DNA from: Candidatus Falkowiibacteriota bacterium | Lineage (GTDB): Bacteria; Patescibacteria; ABY1; BM507; UBA12075 | Reading direction: 5' to 3' | Assembly (NCBI GenBank): GCA_030636285.1 | Contig: DAOVXE010000027.1 | Coordinates: 1-8,171, forward strand | Length of the DNA: 8,171 nucleotides | In this document: positions 1 through 6,813 of the stretch, piece by piece | Numbering within the stretch: the first letter of the stretch is position 1 | Layout of the letters: every line of letters starts with the position of its first letter | The notes under the pieces: generated by a model | Seen by the model: the letters and a program-made list of their open reading frames with translations, nothing else | The model's database searches: none | Told to the model about the DNA's origin: nothing | Position numbers and translations under genes: made by a program

Positions 1-1560
1 ACCCCTTGGCAAATCGGCTGACAGCGGAGGCATATCCCGTCCGATCAAACGGCCCAGTAAATAATCATTGGGCCAGTACGGATCCTGCAGCAAACGCATG
101 CCGACAAGTGGCTTATTTTCGCCGGTCCGGTCCATTGCCCCTTTCAGCGGAGAAATGCGCATAGACGCGATCTCTTTTTTCAATTTTTTCAAATCCTCTG
201 CGCGCTGATCATTCTGCTTGCCGTATATCTCCGCGATATCGTAATCATCTCCGAAAACGTCTTCATAGGCGCGCGTGTAATTCAAATAGGTTAAATCGCT
301 TTTCAAGCCGCTAAAAAAAGAAATGAATTTATACACTATTGCCCATTGATTCTTTAATTCCTGGTTATCATTCAAATCTTTAGTCAGATAAGCGGCCGCT
401 ACCGAACTGATAAGCCAATCCTCAAAATCCAAAAGGCAGTCCGGGCAAGTGTCGGTTCTATAATACAGCGGAAATTCTGAATTCAGCCATTGGATCGCCA
501 GATAAAAATTATTTAATTTGGAATTTGCCTGATAATTATTCGGGACTTTAAATTGCCTGTAATCTCTGGAATATAATAAAATCGGGGATTTGGAATCGTG
601 TTTAGCGGCTTTTATCAGCTCATATTCCCGCTCCAGGCTTTGTTTCAGTTCTTCAGGAACGTCAAAATTATATGAATAAACATCCTGCTCGGAAAATTTA
701 TTTATATCAGTAAAACTTTTATCAGCATTGATCTGATCCTCCTTGGGCATTAAAAGCTTTAAAACCATGGCCAAAAAGGCCGTTTCCATTCTTTCTCCTT
801 CCAGCACCGGATCATTAGCCAGGCCAAGGTCAGCCAGCCGCCTTTTGTACCTGGTTAAGGATACATCATATAACGACTTATATATCTGCCAAACCGTGTC
901 ATAAAAGGCGCTGCGCTCTATCTCTTTAAAGACATGCTTAAGCTCGTTTTGAAAATAATAATAGATAAAATCATTGGTAATAATTATCGGAATATCCTTT
1001 TCTATTAATAGCCGATATACATCATAAAAAGTATCCGCGTCTTTGGAAAATTGATTGCCTGTTATGCTAAATCCATTATTGTCCAGATCCGGAACAAGCG
1101 AATCAATATTCATTTTTCTGGATATATCATAAAAATTCATTACCTCGGCCTTGGCGTTTATCGGCAGGCCATAGCTCAGAACAGCAACAGTATCCTCTGC
1201 TGGAGGCTTATAAAAATTTCCAAAAGTTATTAACTCGGCCTGGGAGCTGTCAACGCCGCTGTTGCCATTTTTGCCATTAGCGTTTTTATTATCCTGTTCA
1301 AACGGTAAATACCCGCTTGACGTGCCAATATCTGATGGCCGGTATTGTGGGTTGTTGATATCCGAAACTGAAGCCGGCTTTTGGACAAAATAAAAAATCA
1401 CTGCCAACAAGGCAATGACTATTACGCCAACAGCGCTATAAATCGCGATTCTCAACCTGGAATGTGCTTCATCCTCAATAACCGGCCCAGACCGGAAAGG
1501 ACTCACGGTATTATCTTGTTTTTTCAATTCTTTTTTCTCTTTTCCGCCATCAACAAACAT
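1..1560 (-). CDS. Membrane-anchored DUF3160 protein, C-terminus cut by window edge
   Basis: The frame is open for 520 codons and runs off the left edge, so the true C-terminus is missing. The ATG at 1558-1560 is the first start after an in-frame TAA 12 bases upstream; no Shine-Dalgarno motif is visible. Residues 1-36 are charged and probably cytoplasmic, about 38-59 form one transmembrane helix, and 60-105 are a polar Asn/Gly/Ser linker, so most of the protein should lie outside the membrane. From about residue 125 the sequence resembles DUF3160 (recalled, not searched): a segment around 181-200 containing IPIIITNDF, an AIQWLN segment near 355-360, and MRLLQDPYWPNDY at 488-500, which matches the family's RLLGQR.TPDSY-type motif. 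A CPDC pair at 372-375 could bind metal or form a disulfide. The family's biochemical function is unknown. It is transcribed alone from the promoter at 1683-1710. Confidence is high that it is a gene and good for the family. Confidence 0.85.
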   Translation of the reverse strand, partial: MFVDGGKEKKELKKQDNTVSPFRSGPVIEDEAHSRLRIAIYSAVGVIVIALLAVIFYFVQKPASVSDINNPQYRPSDIGTSSGYLPFEQDNKNANGKNGNSGVDSSQAELITFGNFYKPPAEDTVAVLSYGLPINAKAEVMNFYDISRKMNIDSLVPDLDNNGFSITGNQFSKDADTFYDVYRLLIEKDIPIIITNDFIYYYFQNELKHVFKEIERSAFYDTVWQIYKSLYDVSLTRYKRRLADLGLANDPVLEGERMETAFLAMVLKLLMPKEDQINADKSFTDINKFSEQDVYSYNFDVPEELKQSLEREYELIKAAKHDSKSPILLYSRDYRQFKVPNNYQANSKLNNFYLAIQWLNSEFPLYYRTDTCPDCLLDFEDWLISSVAAAYLTKDLNDNQELKNQWAIVYKFISFFSGLKSDLTYLNYTRAYEDVFGDDYDIAEIYGKQNDQRAEDLKKLKKEIASMRISPLKGAMDRTGENKPLVGMRLLQDPYWPNDYLLGRLIGRDMPPLSADLPRG

Positions 1561-1643
1561 ATTATGTAATTAATATGGATTAATTTAAACAATATATTAA
1601 ATATTTAATCACTGATCTGCATTAACTAATATTATAGACAACA

Positions 1644-1664
1644 GAAAATAGAAAATAGAAAATT
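1644..1664. repeat. Short tandem repeat, three 7-bp units
   Basis: Three adjacent copies of GAAAATA (the third ends in T) lie in the untranslated leader of the DUF3160 gene, between its promoter and start codon. It is a simple sequence repeat that could vary by slippage; nothing shows that it has a function. Confidence 0.7.
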
Positions 1665-1682
1665 AGATCAATCTTCTGTTAT

Positions 1683-1710
1683 ATTATAACATATTTTGTT
1701 TGTTTGCCAA
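1683..1710 (-). promoter_or_regulatory. Promoter for the DUF3160 gene
   Basis: On the minus strand there is TTGGCA (1705-1710), a 16-bp spacer, and a perfect TATAAT (1683-1688) preceded by TG one base away, giving an extended -10. It begins right after the T-tract of the upstream gene's terminator and would give a leader of roughly 115 nt before the ATG at 1560. A second TATAAT at 1631-1636 has no convincing -35. Assignment to sigma-70-type recognition is by consensus match only. Confidence 0.65.
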
Positions 1711-1762
1711 AACAAAAAAATAAAAAAAGCCCTGCCTGCGAATGAATCTTTGCTGGCAAGGG
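1711..1762 (-). terminator. Rho-independent terminator of the 62-aa gene
   Basis: On the minus strand the arms CCCTTGCCAGC (1752-1762) and GCAGGCAGGG (1730-1739) pair with one bulged T and one A-A mismatch around a 12-nt loop. A run of T with one A interruption follows (about 1711-1728). It begins one base after the stop codon of the small membrane protein gene and directly abuts the next promoter, so it insulates the DUF3160 gene from upstream transcription. Confidence 0.8.
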
Positions 1763-1951
1763 TTATTCTACTATCCTTTTTATTATACTTTTTAAATTCT
1801 GAACTTCTTCTTGCAATTCTTCTAGGTTTGGTTTCTCAAATTTATCCTTTATTTTAGCCTCTATTTTATAAACATAACCTATCAAGAAACCAATAATAAT
1901 TACCTGTATTACTATGATCAGGCTCTTTGTTGCAACTTTTATAGCATTCAT
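1763..1951 (-). CDS. Small single-pass membrane protein with coiled-coil tail
   Basis: This is a 62-residue protein. Residues about 8-28 are a strongly hydrophobic helix, preceded by two lysines, which suggests the N-terminus faces the cytoplasm. Residues 30-62 are highly charged and have leucine/isoleucine spacing typical of a coiled coil (LEELQEEVQNLKSIIKRIV). I do not recognise a family. It is supported as a real gene by an excellent ribosome binding site (AGGAGGAGG ending two bases before ATG, with a second AGGAG further up) and by a strong terminator that starts just after its TAA. The tail may oligomerise or hold a partner at the membrane, but that is inference from composition. It is probably expressed separately from mltG, since a possible promoter lies in the 146-bp gap between them. 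Confidence 0.75.
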   Translation of the reverse strand: MNAIKVATKSLIIVIQVIIIGFLIGYVYKIEAKIKDKFEKPNLEELQEEVQNLKSIIKRIVE

Positions 1952-2016
1952 GTCCTCCTCCTATTCTCCTATTATTAGAATGGCTAATTTTTTTCAATTA
2001 TAAAAAGCGTTTTAAT

Positions 2017-2045
2017 ACATTAATATAGTTTTATTCTTATGTCAA
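2017..2045 (-). promoter_or_regulatory. Possible promoter for the 62-aa gene
   Basis: A perfect TTGACA (2040-2045, minus strand) is followed after 17 bp by a weak -10, TAATGT (2017-2022). A TATAAT at 1997-2002 is too far from this -35 and has no good -35 of its own. Either could drive the small gene. The rest of the 1952-2097 gap shows no clear terminator for mltG. Confidence 0.35.
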
Positions 2046-2097
2046 ATAAAGTTTTAGGCTCCGTTTTAAGCTGAAAATCACTCTTATTAGGATAAAT

Positions 2098-3123
2098 CTA
2101 CTTTAAATATTTATTCTTATTCCTTAAATGCTCGTCATAGGTTTTGGAAAAAATAGTTTCTTTAGTTTTAGTATCCTGCCTGTTTAAATAAAACAAATAA
2201 TCACTATCAATTGGATTTATCGCGGCATTAATAGACGAAAGTCCGGGATTGCAGATCGGCCCGGGCGGCAGGCCGTAATATTTATAAGTATTGTATGGCG
2301 AGTCAATTTCCAGATCACTATATCTGGCTGCCGGATCATTCTTGCCGGTAATATAATTAATGCTTGAGTCCACTTCCAAACGCATACCTATATCCAGCCT
2401 TTTATTCAAAATACCCGAAACTATCTTCCGGTCCTTATCCAAAGATACTTCACGCTCAATAATTGAGGCCATGGTAATAATTTCGTGGATCGTTTTGCCC
2501 TGTTTGTTTATTTCATTTATCATCTCACCTGTTAAACGCGAGGCAAAAGTGTTGATCAATTTCTCAATTACATCCTCTGCCCTAGCATCATTGTACATTC
2601 TATAAGTATCCGGGAATAAGTAGCCTTCCAGCGGCTGATCAGCCGGAATGCCGGCCAGCGCCGCTGGTTTGGCAAACTCAAACGGCCAAGGGGCTGATTT
2701 TTGATTGGCTAAATTACTAAATTCCCGCGAAGAAATAATATTCAAATTTGACAAATACTCGTCAATATCTTCAATTGACCAGCCCTCAATGATTTTTATA
2801 ATAATTTCCCGGTTTTCGATTTGGCCGGTTGATAAGCGCAGGGCAATATCGGCGATTGACATTTTGGTGTTTAATAAATACGCGCCGGCCTGAATTTTCG
2901 TGCCCAAATCTTTCTGCCATAGATAAATTTTAAATAACTGCCTATTTTTAATTAATCCGGAATTATACAAATTAGCGGCAATTGTTTCCGCCCCTTCACC
3001 CGGCCTTATGGTAAAGGACAGGACTGACTCATCCTGGCTCATTGGAGAATAAATACCCTGCCAATAATAAAAATATCCCCCAGCCACAACTATCGTAAAA
3101 ATTAAAAATATTATTTTTTTCAT
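2098..3123 (-). CDS. mltG: MltG endolytic transglycosylase (YceG family)
   Basis: This is a membrane-bound lytic transglycosylase that cuts nascent peptidoglycan strands and is thought to set glycan chain length. At 341 residues it has the family's normal size. Residues 4-22 form the N-terminal membrane anchor. About 35-110 are the small LysM-like subdomain (FTIRPGEGAETIAANL onward), and 165-340 are the YceG catalytic domain. Visible family motifs are EGYLFPDTY (166-174), ASIIERE (219-225) with E223 aligning with the catalytic glutamate of E. coli MltG (E218, recalled), RLEVDSSINY (248-257), and SPYNTYKYYGLPPGPICNPG (275-294). The start codon shares one base with the upstream stop (TAATG), so translation is probably coupled to the nucleotidyltransferase; a weak GAGA lies about 7 bases before it. 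It is the last gene of the operon from metG. Confidence 0.95.
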   Translation of the reverse strand: MKKIIFLIFTIVVAGGYFYYWQGIYSPMSQDESVLSFTIRPGEGAETIAANLYNSGLIKNRQLFKIYLWQKDLGTKIQAGAYLLNTKMSIADIALRLSTGQIENREIIIKIIEGWSIEDIDEYLSNLNIISSREFSNLANQKSAPWPFEFAKPAALAGIPADQPLEGYLFPDTYRMYNDARAEDVIEKLINTFASRLTGEMINEINKQGKTIHEIITMASIIEREVSLDKDRKIVSGILNKRLDIGMRLEVDSSINYITGKNDPAARYSDLEIDSPYNTYKYYGLPPGPICNPGLSSINAAINPIDSDYLFYLNRQDTKTKETIFSKTYDEHLRNKNKYLK

Positions 3124-3566
3124 TATTTTTTCTCTTCAAGATCAAAATCCCTGGCTTCTTGTATTAAAATAGAGCTTGAGCGTATTTTTTCGCCCATTCC
3201 ATCTACCATTTTAATTCCCAACTCCTGGCATACACTAGCTTCCGGTATTTCTCCTTGGTGGCGATCGCCGCCATTGGCAAAAATATCCGGCTTTACTTGC
3301 CTTAAGGATTCACAAATACTCCGATCCTTGTCAATTGAAAGGAATACTTCATCAACATAGCGGATAGCTTCAACTATTTTCTTGCGATCTTTTTCCGGCA
3401 TAAACGGAACCCGGCCCTTCAAGCCTACCTGATAATCGCTATTTAAAATTACCACCAGATAATCGCCAAGTTTCTTGGCTTTTTCCAGCATTTCCAAATG
3501 CCCAATGTGCATTGGATTAAAATAACCGCTAACGGCCACGACTTTTTTTCCTTTTTTTGAATTCAT
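3123..3566 (-). CDS. HIGH-motif nucleotidyltransferase (cytidylyltransferase-like)
   Basis: This is a 147-residue stand-alone nucleotidyltransferase of the cytidylyltransferase-like superfamily, which transfers a nucleotide from CTP or ATP to a phosphorylated substrate. Visible motifs are GYFNPMHIGH (14-23) with the HIGH signature at 20-23, an RKKIVEAIRYVDEV segment (61-74), DIFANGGDR (94-102), and a C-terminal RSSSIL (129-134) in the place of the family's ATP-binding serine/threonine motif. Size and motifs resemble glycerol-3-phosphate cytidylyltransferase (TagD) and the adenylyltransferase domain of heptose synthesis (HldE/RfaE). No heptose or teichoic acid gene is nearby, so the substrate cannot be named. 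It lies between pcm (9-bp gap) and mltG (1-bp overlap), so a role in cell-surface precursors is possible but inferred. No clear Shine-Dalgarno is seen. Confidence 0.88.
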   Translation of the reverse strand: MNSKKGKKVVAVSGYFNPMHIGHLEMLEKAKKLGDYLVVILNSDYQVGLKGRVPFMPEKDRKKIVEAIRYVDEVFLSIDKDRSICESLRQVKPDIFANGGDRHQGEIPEASVCQELGIKMVDGMGEKIRSSSILIQEARDFDLEEKK

Positions 3567-3575
3567 GCAAAATAA

Positions 3576-4208
3576 TCAATTATCTTTTATTAACGGGACG
3601 AATATAAATCCCGGTATTTTCCTTATTTTTATATCATTATCGCTTACTTTATCAACTACCACCATGTCCTGGGTTTCAAATTGCCTGCCGATGGGCAAAA
3701 CCATGCGGCCGCCTGTCTTGAGCTGATCCAAAAGCTTCTTTGGTATTTCTTTAGCCGCGGCCGCTGTAATTATTTTATCAAACGGCGCGTGTTCAGGCAA
3801 TCCCTTGTAGCCATCGCCCTGGATTATTCGCGCTTGCTTGCTTGAAATAAAATTATACTTATTTATATTACGCTCGGCAAGCTCTGCCAGCTCCTGTATT
3901 AGTTCCAGGCCGAAAACCCTGCCTTTTGGGCCGACAATCTCCGAAAGCAAGGCAACGCTCCAGCCCGAACCGCTGCCCACATCAAGGATCTTATTTCCTG
4001 GCTTTGGCTGTAACAGCTCCAGCATGAAAGCCACGGTTAAAGGCTGGGAAATTGTCTGGCCATGGCCGATTGACAAAGGCTCATTCAGTCCTGCCATTAT
4101 TTTATATTTTGGCAATAAAAAATCCTCGCGCTTTATTTTTTCAAAAGCTTTAATAATTTCCAACGTTTTCAAATGCCCATCCTTGATCAATTTTTTAACA
4201 AGAGACAT
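3576..4208 (-). CDS. pcm: Protein-L-isoaspartate O-methyltransferase
   Basis: This enzyme uses S-adenosylmethionine to methylate the abnormal isoaspartyl carboxyl groups that arise in ageing proteins, starting their repair. The 210-residue length is normal. Family motifs in order are EDFLLPKYK (28-36), the pre-motif GHGQTISQP (48-56), SAM motif I ILDVGSGSGW (74-83), the acidic residue after the second strand (FGLEL, E102), FDKIITAAAAKEIP (143-156), GGRMVLPIG (166-174), and the C-terminal FIFVPLI (201-207), similar to the family's VRFVPL. The start is one base after the cvpA stop, with no strong Shine-Dalgarno, which suggests coupled translation. It ends with TGA; the next ATG lies in the same frame three codons later, but the two products are independent families. 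The family is cytoplasmic. Confidence 0.95.
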   Translation of the reverse strand: MSLVKKLIKDGHLKTLEIIKAFEKIKREDFLLPKYKIMAGLNEPLSIGHGQTISQPLTVAFMLELLQPKPGNKILDVGSGSGWSVALLSEIVGPKGRVFGLELIQELAELAERNINKYNFISSKQARIIQGDGYKGLPEHAPFDKIITAAAAKEIPKKLLDQLKTGGRMVLPIGRQFETQDMVVVDKVSDNDIKIRKIPGFIFVPLIKDN

Positions 4209-4209
4209 A

Positions 4210-4728
4210 TTATAATAAACTTTGCAGCTTCTTCAACACCTCGGGTAAAAGAGGCAGAAGCAAATCATTGAATTTAAGAAACATCGGAGCAAGACGCGAA
4301 TCCTTAAGCCAGATGCCAAGGAAAGTATCAAGTAAAGTATAGCGCGATATTACAAAAAGAAGCAAACCAATGGTGAGCGCGCCGGTCAGAAAGCCGAGAA
4401 TGGCGCCAGCCAAACGATTGATCGTCTTAAGGAACGGAATTATGGAAATAATATTAAATATTCTTTCCAAAAGATAAAAACCCAAACCGACCAAACGGTT
4501 GATGATAGAAAAGAGGATCAGAAAAGTAAGGACTTTGCCCAGATTGTTATAGCCGAAAAACAGCGGCTCAATAAAGCCGGCCACAAACAGATAAAGCCGG
4601 CTGGCCAGAATCGCGCCGACAATCACGCCCATAAAAGCGCCAAAAGTGCGGATCAAACCGAAAAACAGGCCATAGAATATAAAGCCGGAAAGTAAGATCA
4701 CTAAAATAACGTCAATTATCGGAAACAT
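4210..4728 (-). CDS. cvpA: CvpA family membrane protein
   Basis: This is a 172-residue, very hydrophobic protein with about four membrane helices (roughly 5-25, 29-50, 63-88 and 105-128) and a short amphipathic C-terminal tail (145-172). The pattern, an opening ..DVILVILLSGFIFYGLFFGLIRTFG and the glycine-rich RLAGAILGFLTGALTIGLLL in the last helix (105-124), fits the CvpA (colicin V production) family, and the length is typical. In Enterobacteria CvpA is needed for colicin V export and has been linked to envelope integrity; its molecular role is unsettled, and in this organism the name should be read as a family label only. It lies 9 bp after metG and 1 bp before pcm, so it is part of the same transcript. 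Confidence 0.85.
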   Translation of the reverse strand: MFPIIDVILVILLSGFIFYGLFFGLIRTFGAFMGVIVGAILASRLYLFVAGFIEPLFFGYNNLGKVLTFLILFSIINRLVGLGFYLLERIFNIISIIPFLKTINRLAGAILGFLTGALTIGLLLFVISRYTLLDTFLGIWLKDSRLAPMFLKFNDLLLPLLPEVLKKLQSLL

Positions 4729-4737
4729 ATTTAATAT

Positions 4738-6231
4738 CTATTTTTCTAAACGAGGAAACAGCGCCTCGCCTTTTTTGATCTGTTTTTCACTGAATTGTTT
4801 TATAATTTTTTCCGCTGTTTCCGGCATAAAGGGCTGTAATAACTCAGATACATTTAAAATATTTTGGGCAACAATTTCTAATACTTTTTTTATTTCTTTG
4901 TTATCTTCCATTTTCCAAGGAGCCTTAACGGTAATATACTCATCCATTTCCTTTAATTTATTCCATAAAATACGCAAAACCTCGTCAAAACGGTATTTTT
5001 CCAGTTCCAGGGAGACTTGATCAATTAAAACCTTATCAGTCCCAAGGCTTAAATTTAATTCTATTTTATTTTTTTCAAGCAAATTGGAAACGCGCGCTAC
5101 CAGATTGCCAAGACCGTTAGCCAAATCCGCGTTATACTTTTCATCAAATTTTTCCCAAGAAACATTTCCGTCATGGCCAAATGGTGTTGCGCTCATTAAT
5201 AAATACCTGGTGGCGTCCACGCCATAACGTTTAATTAAATCAGCCGGAGATATAACATTGCCAATTGACTTGCTCATCTTTTGGTTATCAATCAAGAAAA
5301 AACCGTGGACAAACATGCTTTTCTGTATTGGCAAATCAAGCGACAAAAGCATAGCCGGCCAGATAGTGGCGTGAACCCGCAGGATGTCCTTGCTCATGAG
5401 TTGGATATCCGGGGGCCAAAACACCCCCTCTACCTCCCCCTGACCCCCTCCTTCGTAAGGAGGGGGGACGGTAGCACCAGAACCATCCCAGCCTAATATG
5501 GTTAAATAATTAAGAAACGCGTCAGACCAGACATAGGCGGTATGGGACTTGTCCCAGGGCAATGGAATGCCCCATTTTACGTTCTTGCGCGAAAAAGACA
5601 CGTCTTTTAAGCCTTCTTTATAAAAACTGACAACTTCGTTCTTTCTCTCAATTGGCCTAATCTTTAACTCGTCCGACTCAATCATTTTTAAAAGCTTATC
5701 CGAATATTTGCTCATCTTAAATACATAAGTTTCTTCACTCATTCGCTCAGGCACGGTCTGATGATCCGGGCATTTGCCGTCTATTAGATCTTTCTCGTTT
5801 TTAAATTGCTCGCAGCCAACGCAGTAAAGCCCTTCGTATTTATCTTTCACAATATCGCCTTTGTCATACATATACTGCAGCGCGTTCTGTACCGCCTTTT
5901 TATGGGACTTCTCGGTTGTGCGGATAAAACCGTCATTGGAAATATTCATCTCGTCCCAAGCCATTTGAAACTGAGCCGCTACTTCGTCAACAAATTGCTG
6001 CGGCTCTTTGCCCTCGGCTTTGGCTTTTTTGGCGATCTTGATGCCATGCTCGTCTGTGCCGGTCGCGAAAAAAGTCGTATCTCCGATCATCCGATGATAG
6101 CGCGCCAAAATATCAGCCGCCACGGTAGTATAAGTATGCCCGATATGCGGCCTGTCATTAACGTAATAAATCGGCGTTGTGATATAGAATTTTTTATTTT
6201 TTTCCTTGTTTTTTTCCGCAGTGCTTGACAT
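4738..6231 (-). CDS. metG: Methionyl-tRNA synthetase with an in-frame palindromic insert
   Basis: This class I synthetase charges tRNA-Met using ATP. The 497 residues contain PHIGHTY with HIGH at 29-32, ATGTDEHG (56-63), a zinc-knuckle-like set C137, C140, C154, H157, the KMSKS loop KMSKSIGN (318-325), and an anticodon-binding helical domain from about 375 (VSELLQPFMPETAEKI at 461-476). It ends without the extra C-terminal tRNA-binding domain carried by longer forms. Residues about 251-270 (GSGATVPPPYEGGGQGEVEG) interrupt the link between NYLTILGW and FWPPDIQLMSKDIL, which in relatives is shorter and not proline/glycine-rich; this stretch is encoded by a palindromic element listed separately. 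The ATG at 6229-6231 is the first in frame and has no strong Shine-Dalgarno. It heads the operon metG-cvpA-pcm-nucleotidyltransferase-mltG. A promoter must lie in 6232-6311, but I see no convincing minus-strand match. Confidence 0.96.
   Translation of the reverse strand: MSSTAEKNKEKNKKFYITTPIYYVNDRPHIGHTYTTVAADILARYHRMIGDTTFFATGTDEHGIKIAKKAKAEGKEPQQFVDEVAAQFQMAWDEMNISNDGFIRTTEKSHKKAVQNALQYMYDKGDIVKDKYEGLYCVGCEQFKNEKDLIDGKCPDHQTVPERMSEETYVFKMSKYSDKLLKMIESDELKIRPIERKNEVVSFYKEGLKDVSFSRKNVKWGIPLPWDKSHTAYVWSDAFLNYLTILGWDGSGATVPPPYEGGGQGEVEGVFWPPDIQLMSKDILRVHATIWPAMLLSLDLPIQKSMFVHGFFLIDNQKMSKSIGNVISPADLIKRYGVDATRYLLMSATPFGHDGNVSWEKFDEKYNADLANGLGNLVARVSNLLEKNKIELNLSLGTDKVLIDQVSLELEKYRFDEVLRILWNKLKEMDEYITVKAPWKMEDNKEIKKVLEIVAQNILNVSELLQPFMPETAEKIIKQFSEKQIKKGEALFPRLEK
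5422..5481. repeat. GC-rich palindromic element inserted in metG
   Basis: A perfect 10-bp inverted repeat, CCCCCTCCTT (5444-5453) and AAGGAGGGGG (5457-5466) around a 3-base centre CGT, is flanked on the left by C-rich sequence (CACCCCCTCTACCTCCCCCT, 5422-5441). On the metG strand it reads in frame as a Pro/Gly-rich peptide (VPPPYEGGGQGEVEG). The composition is sharply different from the AT-rich surroundings. From memory, similar PPYEGG-encoding C-rich palindromes are dispersed in several bacterial genomes, so I call it a mobile or dispersed repeat. The outer limits are approximate and come from where the protein loses family similarity. Confidence 0.75.
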
Positions 6232-6253
6232 ATTTTGTTATTTGTGCTATTTT
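6225..6253 (+). promoter_or_regulatory. Candidate promoter for the LysM gene
   Basis: TTGACA (6225-6230) is followed by a 17-bp spacer and TATTTT (6248-6253), with TG one base before the -10 (extended -10). It would start the transcript about 50 nt before the LysM start codon. The -35 overlaps the metG start region on the other strand, so the two divergent genes would compete for this space. A second TTGACA at 6260-6265 has no matching -10. Confidence 0.45.
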
Positions 6254-6311
6254 AATATATTGACAATTAGCTTACATTAAATCAAAACCAACAAATTATA
6301 AGGAGGAAAAA

Positions 6312-6716
6312 ATGAAAAAAGTTACTGTTTTGGTTATTCTGTTATCTTTATTGTTTTTTACAATCGCCTTGGCTGAGGAAGGGAAAGATTATACAGTGAA
6401 AAAGGGGGACACTCTTTCCGGAATCTGCCTAAAATTGATGGAAAACGGAACCCCGGAAGTTTGGCATAGAGAAGCCAAAAGATTGGGGCTTAAAAACTCT
6501 AATCTCATAATACCCGGGCAAATTCTCCATTTTCCATATGTTTATCGCCTAAAATGGCATACAGAAACAGGTTATTCCGGTCACTCAGAATGGTCCCTGG
6601 ACGAAAATTCTGTAAAAACTAATTTTAAATCGCTTTCTAAGGATGATAAAGTGATTAAAAGTATAAATGATGGTTGGATACATGTTCATTCTTGGTATAC
6701 TTTGGAACAAAAATAG
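6312..6716 (+). CDS. Secreted LysM domain protein
   Basis: This is a 134-residue protein with a clear signal peptide: two lysines, a hydrophobic core (4-18) and a probable cleavage after ALA at about residue 21. Residues 26-75 are one LysM domain, with YTVKKGDTLSGI at its start and LIIPGQILHFP at its end; LysM binds N-acetylglucosamine-containing glycans, usually peptidoglycan. Residues 76-134 are a small polar, aromatic-rich tail (YRLKWHTETGYSGHSEWSLD onward) that I do not recognise; it contains no visible catalytic motif. The start is fixed by AGGAGG five bases before ATG. It stands alone on the plus strand, with its own promoter candidate and terminator, divergent from metG. The likely place is outside the membrane, attached to the cell wall; its task is unknown. 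Confidence 0.88.
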   Translation: MKKVTVLVILLSLLFFTIALAEEGKDYTVKKGDTLSGICLKLMENGTPEVWHREAKRLGLKNSNLIIPGQILHFPYVYRLKWHTETGYSGHSEWSLDENSVKTNFKSLSKDDKVIKSINDGWIHVHSWYTLEQK

Positions 6717-6739
6717 AACGAAGCTATTAATGCTATTAC

Positions 6740-6776
6740 AGTGGCTGGGTTCAAATGAATTCAGCCGCTTTTTTTA
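6740..6776 (+). terminator. Rho-independent terminator of the LysM gene
   Basis: A 13-bp stem (6740-6752 with 6757-6769, including three G-T wobbles) closes a 4-base loop AAAT and is followed by a run of seven T (6769-6775). It starts 23 bases after the LysM stop. On the other strand no T-run follows the hairpin, so it should not stop transcripts of the toxin gene. Confidence 0.85.
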
Positions 6777-6813
6777 TTCCCCAAAACCCATTCAAAATCA
6801 GCTATTAATAGAT

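Noticed and set aside
2051..2072. Two near-identical 10-mers downstream of mltG (AGCTTAAAAC and AGCCTAAAAC on the minus strand), considered as a terminator or operator.
   Set aside because: They are direct repeats, so they cannot form a hairpin; too short to assign a function.
3564..4208. pcm and the nucleotidyltransferase are in the same frame, separated only by one TGA and three codons, so a recoded TGA would fuse them.
   Set aside because: No conserved gene here has an internal TGA, and the toxin gene also ends in TGA, so TGA is an ordinary stop. Both products have complete family lengths without fusion.
5594..5609. Palindrome AAAAGACACGTCTTTT inside metG.
   Set aside because: It encodes part of the conserved GLKDVSFSR segment with no extra residues, so it is a chance palindrome and not an insertion.
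5806..6228. Plus-strand open frame of 140 codons opposite metG.
   Set aside because: It is the antisense shadow of a conserved gene and has no ribosome binding site or recognisable domain. The same applies to other plus-strand frames opposite mltG, pcm, DUF3160, antitoxin and rsmI.
6232..6311. Minus-strand promoter for metG, including a TATAAT at 6295-6300.
   Set aside because: No -35 at suitable spacing was found for this or for other AT-rich candidates; a promoter must exist nearby, but I cannot place it.
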